NCBI GenBank assembly: GCA_034387635.1
Contig: JAOANU010000011.1
Location: forward strand, 280,501 to 344,500
Source of the DNA: Rhodosporidiobolus odoratus
Lineage: Eukaryota; Basidiomycota; Microbotryomycetes; Sporidiobolales; Sporidiobolaceae
Direction of reading: 5' to 3'
DNA: 64,000 nucleotides
Shown: positions 54,334 through 64,000 of the stretch, piece by piece
Numbering within the stretch: position 1 is the first letter of the stretch
How the letters are laid out: the number at the start of each line of letters is the position of its first letter
The notes under the pieces: generated by a model
Database searches by the model: none
The model's input: only the letters and a program-made list of their open reading frames with translations
What the model was told of the DNA's origin: nothing
Made by a program: the position numbers and the translations under genes

Positions 54334-54967
54334 CAGGTCGCGCCGGTGGTGGGTGCTTAGATAGGATTCGGATAGTCGCGTGCGCGCGCCCGGTGGTCTA
54401 AAGCTCTACGTTGGAGTGCAGATCGGTAGGTGTAAGCAGAGACGGCGACGATAGCTACTATCGCTACTGGGATGGCGAAGCGGTTGGATGAGACCGGTGC
54501 AGGACGACGCGGAGCAGGAGGAGCTGCCATTCCCAGTCAGACGGAGGAACGAGGCGAGGGGTCCGTGAACCTGAAACTGATCAGAATGCGGCGAAAGCCA
54601 AGTCGCGTTTTTCCCGCTTCCCCTGAACTGGCTTTCCGCACACCTGCATTAAGGCAGCAGCAGGTTTACTGCAGGCTCTGATACACGCAGCCACCACAGC
54701 GTCGCCTTTAAGCCGAGGGCGCGACGGAATGACTGCTTCCCGAGAATTCTTTTTCCGAGATACCAATTCAACCACAAGCTACAGCACAAATCCCCTTACA
54801 CGGCAAGGTTGTCCTCGCCATTCCCGAGCCGACAGACTCCGTCCTCCCGACCAAGCAGACGCAGCCACAGCAGAAGAAGAAGGATAAAACAACAGAAAAA
54901 CAAACCAAACCCCTCCTGCCCGTCGTCAACCCTCCCTCCCCCTGCTGGACCGACGCCCACTCACCCC
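54334..54967. other. Spacer between VPS2 3' end and UMP-CMP kinase start
   Basis: About 630 bases containing the promoter of the kinase gene and the 3' UTR of the VPS2 gene. No ORF with support. Confidence 0.4.
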
Positions 54968-56317
54968 TCAATCCTTCCTCAAGTTGTCCAACCGAGCTTG
55001 CAAATCGTCCAATCCATCTCCCCCTCCTCCTCCTCCTCCTCCTCCAGGTGCAGTTGCTGAAGCGCCAATCCCGGATGACGGATTCGCGGAACCTGTGGTT
55101 GTTTCCCCGACAGCGACGGCTCGACGGAGAGAGGGTTCGCTGAGGGTTGTAGAGGGGAGAGAGGTGGGTGTATCGCCGAGCTGGAAGGGGAAAGGGTGCC
55201 AGGTGAACGGCAGTGCAGAGAGAGACGAGAATTAGCTCGATAAGAGACGAGAGACAGTCTGGAGGATCAGACGTAGAGAGAACCAGAGCATACCTGCTGC
55301 CCCACTCCCACCCCGATCTCAGCCAAAACCTCATCCAAAATTCGATCTCCCTCCTCCTCCTCCGTCTCTCCCACTTCATCATCCATAGCATCATCAATTG
55401 CATCGCCCATCATCTCTTCTTTCATGTCCATCACGGCAGATTCTTTCTCAAAGTTTTGAAGGATGGATTGGATTTGTGGGAGATTGAGTTGGCGGGACAT
55501 GAGTGACATGGCCTGCGCAGTCGACAGAGCGTTGGCTATGGACCTCGGAAGCCCACGTGCAGAAAAAAAGCAGGGCGAGGTGACGGAGCACGGCAGCCAA
55601 GGAGACGGAGAGAGGGGAAAAGGAAAATTGAAGTCTGGAAGACGCCGGGGAGCCGCGAGCGCACCTTTGTAGCCCCCTTCATAGCCTCGGCCATCTGTTG
55701 TCCACTCCTCATGCCCTGTATCCTCAAACTAACGGCTTGAAGTTGTGTCTTCATCGTGTAGAACTTGGAGATGTACCGTCGGGTTCGGACGAGGTCACGG
55801 GCCATGACTTTGCAGGAGCCCTGTGAGGCGAGGGAGCGCAGGACGAGAGAGGAAGGAGAAGTCATGATTGAGGCATTGCAAGGTGGCGGGAGAGGGGAGG
55901 TGAGCATGGCGGGAAGGGTGAAATAGGCAGAGAAAGCAGGTGGGGGGGCAAAGTAGGACAATGGTACATGGCGCAGCGCGAGGATCGTAGGAAGGTGGGC
56001 ACAGGGGAGAAGGGAGAACCGGGTAGATGTCAGCACGCCCTGCCCGAGTATTGAGTAGATAGATGGGCCAAACGCACCATCTCCCCTTTCCTCGCCCCAT
56101 TCTTGATATCCATGACAAGCTTCTTCTCCTGACTCTCTAGCTTACTCCGTTCCCTGTCCAGTTCTCGCTGAGCCTTTTGGAGTGCGCGTTGATGTTGTCG
56201 GAGACGTTCTGCGGGGGTCTTTGTCCGACCGAAGAGGGTTTCCTGCGCGCAAAGGGGTGGGAGGGTGAGCCGCGAGTGGTGGGTGAAGGACAGGACAGTG
56301 CGCACCACAATGTTCAT
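54968..56317 (-). CDS. VPS2: ESCRT-III subunit VPS2/CHMP2
   Basis: An ESCRT-III subunit that caps Snf7 filaments and recruits Vps4 at endosomes, the nuclear envelope and cytokinetic sites. The first exon is only 12 nt (56306-56317, MNIV), followed by a GTGCGC donor; the next exon reads ETLFGRTKTPAERLRQHQRA, then LDRERSKLESQEKKLVMDIK. Later exons give KVMARDLVRTRRYISKFYTM, KTQLQAVSLRIQGMRSGQQM, AEAMKGATK, then MSRQLNLPQIQSILQNFEKE and MKEEMMGDAIDDAMDDEVGE. A Gly-rich linker leads to the C-terminal MIM1 helix DDLQARLDNLRKD-stop at 54968. Order and length match CHMP2A (MDFLFGKRKTPAEMLRQNQR ... LEERLKNLRRD). The Vps4-binding motif is intact, so it should be functional. A short acidic patch (EEEEGD) precedes the linker. 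Confidence 0.93.
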
Positions 56318-56702
56318 GCTGGGCCGCGGTGGTTCTCGATGGGGGTGTGACGAGTCGAAGTGGGGAGGTCGAGGTTGGTTCAAGTCGTTGATGGACGTGG
56401 ATCGGCTACCACAGCAGCAGTGGATAGACTCCCGCGGACAGGCAGCTGTGTATCAGACTGCGGATGGACCGGTGCGTTGATTCGACAGACAGCTGTCAGC
56501 CAAGAAACTCGATCTGATTCTCTTCTCGACGACATCATCAACAACGTTCATCCTCTTTCTCTCTCCTAACACTCCCTGCAACTCTTCAAGAGCCTCCACG
56601 ACTGTAGCCTGACCGCCTCCCACTTGCCCTATTCTCGACCGCTGCCTTGTCGCTCTTCTCACCTTCACCGCAGTCTTTTCTTCTCCGTCATTCACCGCGA
56701 CA
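56318..56702. promoter_or_regulatory. Divergent promoter region, VPS2 / Ap4A phosphorylase 1
   Basis: 385 bases between divergent start codons at 56317 (minus) and 56703 (plus). Pyrimidine-rich segments precede the plus-strand start. Confidence 0.45.
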
Positions 56703-58186
56703 ATGAGCGACTCCATCCCCGCTCGAATCGCAAAGTCTTTCGACGAGTCAATCAAGTCCGAAGACATTACCCTCTACGAAGCAGCATCCGTGTACGAGCT
56801 CGACGACGACCCCTCGATCATAGTCGACTCGGTTCCGGATCACCTCTACAAACAGTACATCCATGTCGTACCCGCTCTGGCAGGCAAGCCTGGCGCACCT
56901 CCCGAGTCAGTCTCTCTCTCCCTCAGCTGGATCACCAGTGAAGAAGAGGTAGAAGGCGCACGCTGATGCCGAGAAGAAAACAAAAATCCGCAGGACGCCC
57001 GACTTGTCGAAAGTCGGACCGGACAAGGAGGACCCATTCAAGGGACCTGATTTCGGTAAGAATGAGAAGATCATGGATCTCGAGGAGGGAGGGAGGAAGT
57101 ATGCCCTGTTGCATAACTTGCATGCGATGTTGCCCGGTACGTCGTTGGCCCCGCTCCCTCCCCCTTCCTATTCCTTTTGATTATGGGTATCCACACACGC
57201 TGGCGCTGCGTTCTCGCCCGAGGGAACGTCATCACTGACCTCGCCTACCGTACGCAGAGCACTTCATGCTCGTCCCCCACTTCTCGGAAGGCGAATCGTT
57301 CCGACCTCAAACCAGCGACTTGATCCACGAAGATCTCGCAGTGGCTTGGAAGGTCGTCCAGGCTTACGCAGACGACGGAAGGGAAGCTGCCTGTTTCTTC
57401 AAGTGAGTAGGCGCCGCTCAACCTGTTTTTCAGCCTTTCGTCCCTCGTCACGCATGTGCTCACGTATTGCTATTCTGCAGCGGCGGTCCTTACGCTGGCG
57501 CATCTCAGCCGCATCTTCGTGAGTCTCTTTTTGACGCCCGTTTGGGATGCCCCTCCAGCCTGGGCCCCCTTTTCCCCCCTTTTCTGCTGACTAGAAACCT
57601 TTTCGTAGACATTCAGTTCGCACCTTTCCAGCAATCCCGCCCACCCGCCTGCGAAGCTCTTGCCCGCTCCTTCCCCGCCCCCTACTCCGAAGCAAACGCT
57701 ACCCCGATTCGCCTCCCCGTCCCCTGGCTCCACTTCTACCTCTCCCTCCCGCAGTCCGTCCAATCCTCCTGTTCCACTTCATCCCTCTCCCCTGCCGCTG
57801 CGCAAGACCTCCACACCACGTACCAAGCCCTTCGCAAAGCCTCTCGAGCCTGGATGAAAGAGCAAAACCCATCAACGTTACCTGAAGAAGGTCCAAAGAG
57901 GGAGTCTTTCAACCTCCTCCTCACGTCTAAATACATGCACTTGGTACCTCGTACCGATCGACTCGTCAAGATTCCTCGATTCGCTTCGGCTCAGGAGATT
58001 CACGAGACGGATAAGGAGGAAGAGAAGGAGGAGAAGAGGAATTTGGCGTTTAGTTTGAATGGGTTTGATTACCTGGGATGGAACTTCGTCGGGAGTGAGG
58101 AGGAACGGCAGGATTTGATGAAACATGGAGTGGCTAGGACGCTTTGGGAGGCGGGATACAGGAATGAGGAGTATGGGAAGGAGTAG
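56703..58186 (+). CDS. Ap4A phosphorylase / ATP adenylyltransferase, tandem copy 1
   Basis: A HIT-superfamily enzyme of the yeast APA1/APA2 type, which splits diadenosine tetraphosphate by phosphorolysis to ATP and ADP. Start MSDSIPARIAKSFDESIKSE; exons then give HLYKQYIHVVPALAGKP, RTPDLSKVGPDKEDPFKGPD, YALLHNLHAMLP, EHFMLVPHFSEGESFRPQTS, then GGPYAGASQPHLHIQFAPFQ. The catalytic H-x-H-x-Q is interrupted by a 90-nt intron (57519-57608) inside the second His codon. The remaining exon has ESFNLLLTSKYMHLVPRTDR, an acidic insert and FSLNGFDYLGWNFVGSEEER; stop at 58186. All active-site elements are present. It is followed in the same orientation by a paralog at 58538. Confidence 0.9.
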
Positions 58187-58537
58187 GGGACATTTTCAGG
58201 CGGGCGGGGAGGGAAAGTAGGATTCATGATGTGTGGGAGGGCTGGACGGACAGCTTTGCGGGTCATTCGGAGGTTTGAGGGAGGGCTTAGAAGCGAGCGG
58301 GTGTAGACATACACGAGAACCTGTATCACTCCAGTTGGAATCGACTCGTTACTGCCTGACCTTTTTCTGTCCGAGGCTCGTTCTCTCCCTCGCGCTTCGC
58401 TCGCCGTGTTCCGACCTCTGATTGTTGCCAGGCCACCTTCAAGTCCTTAGCATACTCTGTCCTTGAACAAAGGCCCTGCGCCTATCAATCCCGCTCGCGC
58501 CTCATCACTCAACCCCTCCAACAGCCCTCGACTCGAG
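58187..58537. promoter_or_regulatory. Spacer within the tandem Ap4A phosphorylase pair
   Basis: About 350 bases with the 3' UTR of copy 1 and the promoter of copy 2. An in-frame upstream ATG at 58463 is possible, but the ATG at 58538 matches the start of copy 1 (MSESIPALAARSFAES). Confidence 0.45.
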
Positions 58538-60047
58538 ATGAGCGAATCGATCCCTGCCCTGGCCGCGAGATCCTTCGCAGAGTCAGAACAAGCCGGTCAT
58601 ATCATTCTCTATGCGGCAGACTCGGTCGAAGAGGTCATCGACGATCCCTTCATGTCTCTCGACAGCGCGGATGAGTCGACTTCCATCTTCAAGCAATTCA
58701 TTCATGTAGTCCCGGCTTTGGCTGACAAACCCGCTGTTCCACCACGGTACGCCCTCTTCGCTGTGTCCCTGCCTATACGGCGTTGTGAGCCGTGCTGATC
58801 TCATGGTCTTGAAGGACAGAACACCCGACTTGACTCGGATTGCGCAGGGGAAGAGGGATGTGTTTGCTGGACCTGAGTTTGGAACGGGAGAGAAGATCAT
58901 GGATTTGAAGCAAGGAGGCAGGGAGTACGCCTTGGTGCATAACCTGCACGCTTTATTCACAGGTTCGACGGTTTCCTTTTTTCTCTTCTTACTGTGTTCG
59001 TAGTGGCCACCTTCTCGCGTCTCATGTGGCAGCGCAGTCTGATTCTCTCACTGTTGTACCTGCCGCTGATCTGACCACGCGCAGAACACTTCATGCTCGT
59101 CCCCCATTTCCCCTCCGGCGAGCCATTCCGACCTCAGACCAGTGATCTGCTTGCGGACGACCTCGCGTGTGCCTGGAAGGTCGTTGATGCATATGCGAAG
59201 GATGGTAGGGAATGCGTGTGCTTCTTCAAGTGCGTTTGCATCGCACCGATACCAGTCTGTACAGTCGACTTTGCTGATCCTTTTCTTGCTCGGGTGCGGT
59301 GCACAGCGGTGGACCTCTGGCAGGAGCTTCCCAGGCTCACCTCCGTACGTGGATGCACTCGTCCTGCTCTCCCGCGCTCGGGTCTGAGGAGTAGACTGAT
59401 CGAACATGCTTCTTCGACGCGCAGACCTCCAGTTTACACCTTTCCAGCACTCGGTACCCCCAGCATGCGAAGCTCTCGCTCGTGCCCTTTGCGTACCGTC
59501 TATCTCCAGCTTAGCTTCAACCGTTCCTCCTACCCCATCTCGCCTCCCGGTCCCCTGGGTCCATTTCTGCCTCCCTCTTCCCCCTTCTCTCCAGAACACC
59601 CCTACCTCTTCTTCCTCAACCTCACTGTCCCCAACCGCCTCACAAGATCTGTATAACTCGTACCAGTCTCTTCTCTCCGCCTCGCGATCCTTCCTCGGCA
59701 CGGTGGAAGAAGCTGCCCTTCCGTCACCAGGCCCAAAGCGGGAGTCTTACAACCTCTTCATGACTTGTCAGTTTATGCACCTCATCCCTCGAACGGACCG
59801 GCTCGTCAAAGTTCCTCGCGTCGCCTCATCTTCCTCCTCCCCCTCCACACGACCGAGCGCAGAAAAGAAGGAGGAGGAGCAGGGGGAGGAGCGCGAGACA
59901 TTTACACTGAGCATCAATGGACTTCTTTACCTCTCCTACTTTTTCGTAGGGTCAGAGGCGGAGAAGGAGGATCTGAAGAGGCATGGTTTGGGGAGGACGC
60001 TGAGGGAGGGAGGGTACAAGAATGAGGAGTTTGTGGCGAGGGAGTGA
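58538..60047 (+). CDS. Ap4A phosphorylase / ATP adenylyltransferase, tandem copy 2
   Basis: Tandem paralog of the preceding gene with the same exon structure: MSESIPALAARSFAESEQAG, SIFKQFIHVVPALADKPAVP, RTPDLTRIAQGKRDVFAGPE, YALVHNLHALFT, EHFMLVPHFPSGEPFRPQTS, GGPLAGASQAHLHLQFTPFQ. Here too the second His codon of H-x-H-x-Q is split by an intron (59345-59424). The tail gives ESYNLFMTCQFMHLIPRTDR, an Ser-rich insert and FTLSINGLLYLSYFFVGSEA; stop at 60047. Motifs are intact, so it should be active. Divergence is considerable outside the motifs (e.g. acidic insert, TSKYMH versus TCQFMH), so the duplication is old and the two may differ in substrate preference or regulation, as yeast APA1 and APA2 do. 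Confidence 0.88.
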
Positions 60048-60554
60048 AGCGGTGTGAGAGAGGGGAGGGAGAGGGAGGGGCGAGGATGAGGACGACGAGG
60101 GTAGGGTAGGCTTAGAGGAAGGAGATAGACATTGCGATACTAAATAGACGAGACCATCTTCGGCTCGACAAGCGCGTGGGTTTTCTATCCGAGGTCACGT
60201 CCGCCGTCCACCAGCAGCTCTTCCTCGACGTGTGATCCTACGCTGTGATCCTTGCTCTCTGATATGGCTTGGCGGACTTGTCGCTCGTGGCGTAGCTGAT
60301 GTTCAGCTTCGGGTTCTCGCCGCCTCCGAGTCTTCTCTCTCCGCTGTTTTCTCGTTACCATCGTTCCTCCTCTTTGTCCGCTCGAACGCATCGAAGAGAC
60401 CCATTAGCATTACAAGGATCGAGCTGCACGTTCCACCACTCCCACAGCAGTCGACGCCGACCTCGCGTGCTCGTTCAACTTCTCCGTTCGACTCCTCAGT
60501 GGCACACGTCGAACACACACAGCCCGCGTATCACAGCCGTTTCCGCAAACCGAC
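60048..60554. other. Intergenic region upstream of the Ser-rich protein
   Basis: About 500 bases: the 3' UTR of Ap4A phosphorylase copy 2 and the promoter of the next gene. Alternative plus-strand ORFs from 60232 and 60299 overlap it in other frames and look spurious. Confidence 0.4.
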
Positions 60555-61804
60555 ATGTATCTCGCACACCCTCGTCCCCTCCGTCCGCTCGCTCGCTCGT
60601 CTTCTCCGGCACCTCAGCCCACTTCCTCCGAAGTCGAGTCGGCCGACTCTATCACCTCCTCGGACGACAACTCACACAAGGCTGTTGTTGTAGGGGATGA
60701 AGGCACACAGCAGCAACAGCCGAGTCATACTGCATCGACTGCCCTTTTGAGGAGACCCTCGGGTTCTCCTCCTCAAGCCCGTCGAACCTTCTCAGCTCCG
60801 GTGCCCTCTAAACCATCCGCCTTCACTCCTTTCCCGCTCTCGAGCAAACCTCAAGCTATGGGCCACGACTTAGCGGGCGTGGAAAAGGTAGAGGGGGACG
60901 CCTGGGCCTGGGATGAATTCCGTTCAATCCTTTCTTCCTCGCAGCATGCCCACTCCCACTTCAACGCGCTGGCTACTTCTCAACTTCAGACAATCCCTTC
61001 GTCGCACTCTCCTGTTACCTTCTCGTCAGGGACCACGACCGTCCTCCTCCCCTCCGCCTCTAACCCCTCGTCCTCGCATCCCTACACTTTCCCCGCGACC
61101 GGTTTTGGAAGCGCGGTACCGCCTAGGACACCTTCCCGCGCTTCAGCTCGTAGTAGGAACAGCCAACATCATCAGAGAAGACGTTCATCTGCTTCGGCTT
61201 CTACTGGTGGGAGTAGTGGTAGTCCGGTCGGCGCCAGCACATCGGGCGAGGGTAATGAGCCCGGGGCGAGGGAGGTCGTGATACTCGGAGCGATGGGAGG
61301 TGGTGGATTGGGTTTGCAGCAAGGGAGTTTGAGGGTCAAGACTCCGAGTAAGGTGGTTGGGTGGGATGGGGAGTGGTGTAAGCCTCCCTTCTTCCCTTTT
61401 TTTCTTCTTCACCTTCACCTTGAACTCTTCACTCTCTGTCCTTTGACCACTGCGCGGCGGCTCACGCTGCTCTTTGTTGTCGGTGGTACTGGTCGGACGC
61501 GTGTGCAACAGACTCTCCCCCCTCCCGCGCCCTAACTCGCAACCCCCTCGCCTCCGCCCTTTCTCCCTCTCGCCTAGCCCTTGCCGGCAACCTCGGGAGA
61601 CTCCACGCGCACTCGGCGTATCCGATCATGATGGAGCATGAGCCTGAGATCAAGACGGCGATGGGAGAGATCGGAGAGACGGGTCGGGTCGGTCCAGGGG
61701 AGGAGCAGGTTGGCGTTGAGGAGGGCGCGGTGGGAAAAATGGACGGGCAGGAGAAGAAGGGGGAAGGGTCAACCGAGGTCGCGCTGCAGAAGAGGGAAGG
61801 CTGA
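60555..61804 (+). CDS. Uncharacterised Ser-rich protein
   Basis: Two exons. Exon 1 (60555 to about 61379) starts MYLAHPRPLRPLARSSSPAP and is rich in Ser, Pro and Thr, with a possible ordered spot DAWAWDEFRSILSSSQHAHS and a basic/Ser patch QHHQRRRSSASASTGGSS. It ends SKVVGWDGEW. A GTAAGC donor and a CAACAG acceptor at 61511 join in phase 1 to give Y-SPPSRALTRNPLASAL, SRLALAGNLGRLHAHSAYPI, MMEHEPEIKTAMGEIGETGR and an acidic tail; stop at 61802-61804. About 378 residues in total. I do not recognise a family. Many S/T-P and RRxS sites suggest phosphorylation, as in regulatory proteins. Confidence 0.6.
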
Positions 61805-62535
61805 AGTCGGATGATGCAGAGGGCTAATGCGAAGGAGAAAGTTGCTTGTTCCCGTTTTTTCATTCCTTCTTCCTTGTTTCTCTCGTCTCATCTTCTTTGC
61901 GTCGCGCCCTGTCGCTTGTTCTACTAGGTCTATCCTACCACATATCAGCATGTCGCGCATACATACCCTCCACGTTCTACCAATCGTGTTCGCTCTTTCG
62001 TCGTACTTTTGCGCTTGCAAGTACTTGTCGTTGTCGTTGTCGTTGTCGTTGTCTCTGTCTCGCTGCGGTTCTTCGTAGTCTCTCTGCAGCTTTTCGCAGC
62101 TGTTCGCAGCGCTGACTATCTACTCTATGAAGTTCTACCAAGAGGCGCCTGATTTTTTCCAAAACAGCATAGCGAGGATGTCTCCCACCCTGTACGTTCA
62201 GGAAAGCGTGTAGACTCCTAGCATGAAATGCTAAGTCCGCAGAGAGAGAGAGAAAGAAGGAGGACAACTACAAATTCTATTCACAAGAGGTGGAGCGAGA
62301 CATGAGAACATGCGAGGGAGTCTAGGCTAGAAGAAGCGATTCGGATAGGCGGACGACGCGGTGTCGAGGGTCACAAGCAGGCGCGAGAAGAAGACGAAAA
62401 AGTGCGAAAAGAGGGTGAACAACAATGAAACAAGAGAATAGGCAGGGAAGAGAAAGCTTTGTACTTTTCTTCGACTTGTTCTGATGACATAGTGGAAGAG
62501 ATGCAAATCCAGTAAGAGAAGGGGGAGGGCGACGT
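61805..62535. other. Convergent 3' spacer with a CGTTGT microsatellite
   Basis: About 730 bases between two convergent genes. It includes a repeat of about five TCGTTG units (about 62025-62055). No convincing ORF. Confidence 0.5.
62025..62058. repeat. Hexanucleotide microsatellite
   Basis: About five copies of TTGTCG/CGTTGT in tandem, with the last copy degenerating to TCTCTGTCTCG. Confidence 0.9.
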
Positions 62536-64000
62536 TCAGGCGGCTTTGCCGACGGGTGGTAGGCCTGACTGCTGGGAAGGTTGATTATTCAGAGTGAGGC
62601 TGCTCCGTGTCGCGACCGGCTGTTGAAGACTCCCTTCGGTCGGAAGGTGGTCCTGCTGCGTCTGAGTCATCATGGGAGCGGCGGCGACGGGGTTGGTAAT
62701 GTCGTGTTTGTGCTGCTCACGAGCCTTGATGCCGCGAACGAGGAAGATGCAAAGCTGAACGAAGTCGACGACGAGAAGAATGAAGAAGAGGATGACCAGG
62801 ACAGCTTCGATGACGAGGAGAACGGCACCGATCGCGACGCTGCAAGGTGGACAAAGCGTGAGTTCACCGGCGCAAAGCCCGGCAGAAGGAGAGCTGTACG
62901 CACCGAACAATCTCGTTCAAGCCAATGCTCTTGTTGAACGCGATCAAGGCCGCTGAAATAATGACACGCCAGAATTGCCAGAAGATATGGGCGGCATTCG
63001 ACGACTTGTCCTCGTAAGGCGTCCATAGGCACAGAGCCAAGAAGATGAGCGCTTCGACGACCGTGAGAGCGACGGATTGGGTCCATCCGGAGGCCTGCAT
63101 GGGGCAACCGCGTCAGTTCGAGAGGGAGTGAAGAGCGTGATGATACGTACCTTGGCGAAGGAGACGAAGCAAGCAAGAATGAACGGCATGAGCAGCAGCT
63201 CGAACAGGCCGAACCACCACCCCCGACCCTTCCACCAATTCCGCCTCTTCGCAGTCGTTCTTCGGCTTCGATTCTTGTACGCATTCCAGAAGGGCGAGTA
63301 AGGTGCCCCTCCAGCCGCGAGAAGCTCGCCAGTCGAGATATCCTCCGCTTCCCGCCGTTCGGCCTTCTTGAGAGCCTTGTCCGGTGTCGGATTGGGGGTG
63401 ATGGGCGGGTTCAAGGGCGTAGAACGGAAGGGTGAAGAGAGGTAGTTGGTCGTGGAAAGGGGACCGGCTTCTTCGGATGACGGGGGAGGGTGGTGGAAGG
63501 CACGGCGGGCAATGACGAAGAAGTGAAGAGACAGGGCGACGAAGGCGATGAGGATACAGACGATGGTGAAGACGGACAGGACGATAGGAGCATAAGACTA
63601 AACAGAAGGACAGGGTTAGCGTATGCGCCAATGTAGAAGAGAGGGAGGGCAAAAACGCACATCAGAGATTCCAAGAGTCCATTGGTAGAAGGAAAAGATG
63701 AGAAGTGGGTACCAAGCGATAATGAGCAGACGAAGGGTTCCCGCCCGCACCAAAGTCGCGAAAGGTCCGCTTCCTCGCCTTCGCAGCCCAGCCCATCCGC
63801 CCACCGCCATGGCACCCTTCTCGTCCTGCGCGTCCACCGCACCTTTGCTGACTCCCAGCCGACTCATCTGCTTGTTCTCCCTTCTTTGCTGGAAGAACCT
63901 CAACAGCGCCCAGAAAGCCCCGCCGAGGAGGATAAGGGCGATGGCGATGCAGGCGAGGAACAGGAAGTTGATAAAGACGGTAGTGAAAGCGTTGTATGGC
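62536..64000 (-). CDS. FLC/TRP-like multi-pass membrane protein, C-terminal part (runs off the window)
   Basis: The 5' part is missing at the right edge. Visible exons on the minus strand: a first stretch with NFLFLACIAIALILLGGAFW and LRFFQQRRENKQMSRLG, then FATLVRAGTLRLLIIAWYPL, FSFYQWTLGISD, SYAPIVLSVFTIVCILIAFV, then a loop and APYSPFWNAYKNRSRRTTAK, WWFGLFELLLMPFILACFVS, SGWTQSVALTVVEALIFLAL, AHIFWQFWRVIISAALIAFN, IGLNEIVR and VAIGAVLLVIEAVLVILFFI. A Gln-rich cytosolic tail ends at 62536. This is the membrane region of the fungal flavin carrier (FLC)/TRP-like family, which includes yeast FLC1-3 and S. pombe Pkd2, involved in ER heme/FAD transport, calcium homeostasis and cell-wall maintenance. 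Family assignment rests on layout and loop motifs such as GAPYSPFWNAY. Confidence 0.75.

Noticed and set aside
54809..55235. Plus-strand ORFs opposite the VPS2 3' end
   Set aside because: Pro/Ser-rich shadows of the VPS2 C-terminal exon and Gly-rich linker.
60232..60700. Plus-strand ORFs upstream of the Ser-rich gene
   Set aside because: Arg/Ser/Pro-rich alternative frames overlapping the promoter and exon 1; no conserved motif.
1..64000. CRISPR arrays, bacterial-type operons, tRNA and rRNA genes
   Set aside because: No regularly spaced repeats and no Shine-Dalgarno-led gene strings. I scanned the intergenic spaces for tRNA B-box-like GGTTCGANNCC and found none. A covariance search (tRNAscan, Infernal) would be decisive.

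Overview
The window is a compact, intron-rich, GC-rich fungal nuclear segment. Genes sit on both strands with 0.1-0.8 kb between them. Most introns are about 60-130 nt, with GTNNGT-type donors, CTNAC-type branch sites and CAG/TAG acceptors. Gene content (eL27, URA6, VPS2, AUR1, THO3, SNRNP27, an FLC/TRP protein, Ap4A phosphorylase) and architecture suggest a basidiomycete yeast, probably Pucciniomycotina (red-yeast type such as Rhodotorula/Sporobolomyces). The lineage is an inference. There are no CRISPR arrays, insertion sequences or bacterial operons. Exon borders were worked out by hand from splice signals and family conservation.

Left part (1-15 kb): the 3' end of an RZ-type zinc-finger protein; THO3/TEX1 (mRNA export); AUR1-like inositolphosphorylceramide synthase; an SMP-30/lactonohydrolase; a mitochondrial ribosomal protein; ribosomal protein eL27 with three microexons (7, 18 and 12 nt); and a 1,047-aa proline/RGG-rich protein.

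Middle (15-46 kb): a region shaped by duplication. Three paralogous AAAP-type amino acid transporters lie at 15.5-17.8 (+), 25.2-27.3 (+) and 42.6-44.9 (-) kb. The first and third are close relatives in inverted orientation. The third lies next to a conserved gene of unknown function (39.1-41.1 kb), and a truncated relic of that same gene lies directly behind the first transporter. The two loci also share a degenerate repeat family. Between them lie a PIF1-family helicase, a very large coiled-coil GAR-domain cytoskeletal protein, SNRNP27 (tri-snRNP), a DUF2237 protein and small uncharacterised genes, one of which encodes a putatively lipidated MGC... protein.

Right part (46-64 kb): an uncharacterised proline-rich protein with a GC-AG intron; a secreted, probably GPI-anchored arylsulfotransferase-family protein; UMP-CMP kinase; ESCRT-III VPS2/CHMP2 with a 12-nt first exon; a tandem pair of Ap4A phosphorylases; a serine-rich unknown protein; and the C-terminal part of an FLC/TRP-like membrane protein that runs off the window.

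The genes do not form one pathway. The most notable features are splicing-related (microexons, several GC-AG introns) and the inverted duplicated transporter locus with a decaying partner gene. I found no convincing evidence of a wholly new biological system.
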